Shown piece by piece: positions 12,813 through 13,262 of a stretch of 13,262 nt of DNA; positions within the stretch are counted from its first letter, which is position 1, and each line of letters starts with the position of its first letter. Under the pieces are notes generated by a model. It ran no database searches. It was not told the DNA's origin and was given only the letters and a program-made list of their open reading frames with translations. The DNA is from JAKAIY01 sp036258195 (GTDB lineage Bacteria > Chloroflexota > Ktedonobacteria > Ktedonobacterales > JADMIN01): the NCBI GenBank assembly GCA_036258195.1, contig DATAED010000152.1:1-13262 (forward strand). The letters run 5' to 3'. The translations under genes were made by a program, and so were the position numbers.

Positions 12813-13262
12813 CTAGGATAGCCTCATGGCGTGTTCAGAGGCGAACTCAGGAAGCGCCTCGACTCTGGCAATTGCGCGGTATACCTCGTCCCAGCGTGTT
12901 GGCTCTCGCTTTGCGATAGTCTCGAGGCATCGCGAGAGCCGACTTGACCGCGCGAGTTGTTCTTGGTCGATTCCAGGGTCAAGCGCCACGTCCGGTCGCG
13001 CCCACTCAGCCTGAGCGAGTGCGATCCGATCGCGCATCCTCGCGACGAAATGGGCATCAAAGGCGCGCACTTCCGCTAGGAAGTCGATCTCAGGCGCCGT
13101 ATGCTGGCCAAGATCCGCCTCCCACGCCGACTGGCCGTCGAGGATGAGATCGCGATTGTCCCACTGTAGATGTACATTGATCCCATCGCTCCAGCACCAG
13201 ATTCGTGGGCCTGCTTGCAAGTAGGCAGTGTCAAGCCTTCGTGCCCACCACCAACCCGCAGC
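12813..13262 (-). CDS. DUF5984-like protein, 5' end outside window
   Basis: The frame runs off the right edge: upstream of a possible TTG at 13220 it continues as WWWARRLDTAYLQAGPRIW, which reads as one conserved block, so the gene starts beyond the window. The 149 visible residues include WCWSDGINVHLQWDNRDLIL and the helix-rich DFLAEVRAFDAHFVARMRDRI. They resemble, from memory, the DUF5984 family: small cytosolic proteins of unknown function with this WW...RRLDT...L.AGPRIW...WDN pattern. No catalytic motif is evident. The C terminus ends normally at TAG (12813-12815). It points toward pit on the same strand with a 172-base gap, so co-transcription is doubtful. Confidence 0.7.
   Translation of the reverse strand, partial: AAGWWWARRLDTAYLQAGPRIWCWSDGINVHLQWDNRDLILDGQSAWEADLGQHTAPEIDFLAEVRAFDAHFVARMRDRIALAQAEWARPDVALDPGIDQEQLARSSRLSRCLETIAKREPTRWDEVYRAIARVEALPEFASEHAMRLS

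Overview
The window is GC-rich bacterial DNA with compact genes and clear Shine-Dalgarno sites. It holds ten protein genes that I can support, plus two cut by the window edges. Gene content (a form II-type molybdenum hydroxylase, a cytochrome P450, a zinc-ribbon-tagged kinase, a RelE/ParE-type toxin pair) and the many GC-rich palindromes of the CCCTCACCCC...CCCTCTCCC type make me favour a Chloroflexota-like soil or thermal bacterium. That placement is inference; there is no rRNA or marker gene here.

Layout. 1-351 (+) is the 3' end of a P450 with an intact heme-thiolate loop. It converges on 470-1588 (-), an aminoglycoside-phosphotransferase-fold kinase carrying an N-terminal zinc ribbon; a pair of inverted GC-rich palindromes fills the gap. 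A 489-base stretch without a convincing gene (two perfect hairpins) separates this from a minus-strand pair: an M19 dipeptidase (3150-4214) and, 28 bases downstream, a D-2-hydroxyacid dehydrogenase of the glyoxylate/hydroxypyruvate reductase type (2078-3121). Upstream on the same strand is a small ABM-type dimeric ferredoxin-like protein (4413-4697), separated by another palindrome pair.

5423-9275 (+) is the metabolic core: coxS-coxL-coxM, encoding the 2Fe-2S, molybdenum and FAD subunits of a xanthine oxidase/CO dehydrogenase-family enzyme. The S-L-M order and the AYRGAGR active-site loop mark it as form II, whose physiological substrate is uncertain. No accessory cox genes follow. An in-frame zinc-ribbon plus proline-rich stretch lies directly upstream of coxS. 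The operon ends at a long hairpin and a cluster of three palindromes.

Next comes a promoter with a good -35/-10, five 10-base direct repeats in the leader, and a GT87-type polytopic glycosyltransferase (9663-10910). A RelE/ParE-type toxin-antitoxin pair (11019-11509) follows, bracketed by a 44-base near-identical direct repeat that is the 3' tail of the neighbouring PiT phosphate transporter gene (11525-12640, -). This suggests that the toxin pair arrived as a small insertion at the pit 3' end, or replaced a second pit copy. The window ends in a 5'-truncated DUF5984-like gene (12813-13262, -).

The strongest items for a second look are the pit-tail-flanked toxin-antitoxin segment, the inverted palindrome pairs (REP/BIME-like), the zinc ribbon in frame with coxS, and the zinc-ribbon kinase.
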